From assembly GCA_903831545.1 (NCBI GenBank), contig CAIKYI010000709.1, forward strand, positions 1-8,174: a DNA stretch of 8,174 nucleotides. Reading direction: 5' to 3'. Positions 7,085-8,174 of the stretch are shown here, piece after piece. Within the stretch, counting starts at the first letter, position 1; each line of letters starts with the position of its first letter. The notes beneath the pieces are model-generated. The model ran no database searches. It had not been told where the DNA came from and saw only the letters and a list, made by a program, of their open reading frames with translations. Origin of the DNA: an uncultured Methylobacter sp. Its GTDB lineage: Bacteria > Pseudomonadota > Gammaproteobacteria > Methylococcales > Methylomonadaceae. A program made the translations under genes and the position numbers.

Positions 7085-7906
7085 AGAACAAACAAGAATG
7101 CCAAGGAAACCGTTTTACTGGAACCCTATGAAGATTATGTAACGAAATTTAATGAAGTAACAGCCGCCTTATTAGAGATTGTCCCTACCGTTGCCAGTGT
7201 TGATAGCTTGCCTGATGAGAATGCCGAACTTGAATTTGTAACCCAATTTAGGGAACTGCTACGGATTAAGAATATCCTGACTTCGTTTTCTGATTTTAAT
7301 GATGAAGATTTAACGCTGCCAGCACAAGTCTTTGAAGATTACAAAAGCAAGTACCTTGATATACATGACAAAGTGGGCACAGGTGGTGGCGGGGGCGGTG
7401 AAACTGTATCTGTTTTAGACGATATAGATTTCGAGTTAGAACTAATCCATCGTGATGAAATCAATGTCGCCTATATTCTTAATCTACTGGTAAACCTCAA
7501 CAAGAATCTTGATCCAGAAGAAAGAAAGAACAGGCAGAAAGAAATTATTGATTTGGTAGCCGGTGAAGTACAGCTCCGCAGTAAACGTGAATTGATTGAA
7601 AAGTTCATTAATGAAAACTTGCCGTCACTGCAACCCAATGACAATGTCATTAATGTGTTTGAAAGTTACTGGTCAGAGAATAGGAAAAAAGCATTTGAAA
7701 CACTCTGTGCCGAAGAAAATATGGTACCGGAACAATTAGAACAGATTGTAACGAATTATGGGTTTTATAACAGATTGCCAAAGCAGCAGGATATTGGCAA
7801 TGCCTTAAGTTTCAAACCCAAGATACTTGATCGTAAAACCATATTACAGCGTGTAGGCGACAAGATTCAGGATTTTATTAATACCTTTATTGATGGAATG
7901 GGGTGA
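7085..7906 (+). pseudogene. hsdR: 5'-truncated remnant of hsdR (type I restriction endonuclease subunit, C-terminal part)
   Basis: HsdR is the ATP-driven translocase and nuclease subunit of type I restriction-modification. Only about the last 273 codons remain out of roughly 1000. The frame is open from just after a TGA at 7082-7084 and reads straight into family-like sequence: ETVLLEPYEDYVTKFNE (from about 7106), TQFRELLRIKN, FEDYKSKYLDIHDKV, LDDIDFELELIHRDEINVAYIL, and the end FINTFIDGMG. This is the C-terminal helical region of EcoR124I-like HsdR that docks on the HsdM/HsdS methylase core. The nuclease and both helicase domains are missing, as are hsdM and hsdS within the window. There is no ATG in frame at the left end; the TTG at 7208 would cut into conserved sequence and has no ribosome site. 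A run of six Gly codons (7382-7399) replaces the usual charged linker. The family call is firm; loss of function follows from the truncation. Confidence 0.88.
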
Positions 7907-8174
7907 TATTTTTAAGCGTAAAAACGAGTTAGATAGTTTACAACTTTAGTGTATTGGTAAAATCAAAATCAAAGACTACCAAATGGTGAGCAGCTTCGAG
8001 CCGGTGTGAATAAGACGCCTAAGGTTCTGAGCAAAACATAATTGGTCAACTGCATTTTCTAGGATAGATGGTACGCGGCCTTTTCTCACTTTGTGTTTGC
8101 GAATAATAAATCAGATTTTCAATAGTCAATTCCGAATGATTCGGAGTCTCTACTGCAGGAATGACTATTTAAGA
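7907..8174. other. Right flank downstream of the hsdR remnant
   Basis: No supported gene lies in these 268 bases. A 45-codon minus-strand frame (8110 to 7976) is open and codes for a basic, coherent-looking peptide, but it lacks an ATG and is preceded by a stop at 8111-8113, so it is at best a fragment. No convincing terminator follows the hsdR stop. The region ends in the inverted-repeat structure at 8121-8169, listed separately. Confidence 0.4.
8121..8169. repeat. Imperfect inverted repeat pair with nested palindrome
   Basis: AATAGTCAATTCC (8121-8133) is matched near the window edge by GGAATGACTATT (8158-8169); the reverse complement of the right arm differs from the left arm only by one extra A. 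Inside, CCGAAT-G-ATTCGG (8132-8144) is a perfect 6-bp palindrome around one base, and GAG-T-CTC (8144-8150) is a third small one. The overall length of 49 bases and the nested symmetry suggest a small interspersed palindromic element or a mobile-element end. With one copy in view, its repetitive nature is inferred. Confidence 0.45.

Noticed and set aside
7077..7142. ATG-started 21-codon plus-strand frame overlapping the start of the hsdR remnant
   Set aside because: It is in a different frame from the HsdR-like sequence, has no ribosome site and no recognisable product.

Overview
The window reads as a stretch of a gammaproteobacterial chromosome with moderate GC. The mix of genes (a TMTC-like membrane glycosyltransferase, a YkgJ-type cysteine-cluster protein, an M20D amidohydrolase, a Zeta-type kinase and an HsdR remnant) would fit a Methylococcales-like or Legionella-like lineage. 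That placement is inference from general gene flavour; no marker gene is present to fix it.

Layout. Bases 1-259 hold no convincing gene but contain a strong inverted repeat (147-180). Three genes follow on the minus strand, read right to left. The first is a 722-residue protein joining a degenerate Fic-like region to a Zeta-toxin-type P-loop kinase (4611 to 2443). The second is a 459-residue polytopic membrane protein of the TMTC/GT-C type with a short C-terminal TPR (2334 to 955). The third is a 180-residue lipoprotein with four cysteines in its mature part (802 to 260). The gaps of 108 and 152 bases do not argue strongly for one operon. A 333-base divergent region (4612-4944) carries a perfect 9-bp inverted repeat and separates them from a plus-strand pair: an M20D metallo-amidohydrolase (4945-6153) and, 40 bases on, a YkgJ-family CxxxCxxCC protein (6194-6694), probably co-transcribed. 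A 390-base AT-rich spacer follows, then the C-terminal quarter of a type I restriction subunit HsdR (7085-7906) with no start of its own. The last 268 bases end in an imperfect inverted repeat pair (8121-8169) that looks like a small repetitive element.

How it fits together. The central M20D/YkgJ pair looks like ordinary metabolism or housekeeping. The flanks look accessory: an orphan Zeta kinase fused to a Fic-derived region, a decayed restriction gene and repeat-like palindromes. The most unusual item is the Fic-like/Zeta fusion. It keeps the kinase motifs but has lost the Fic catalytic histidine, and no epsilon-type antitoxin gene is visible beside it.
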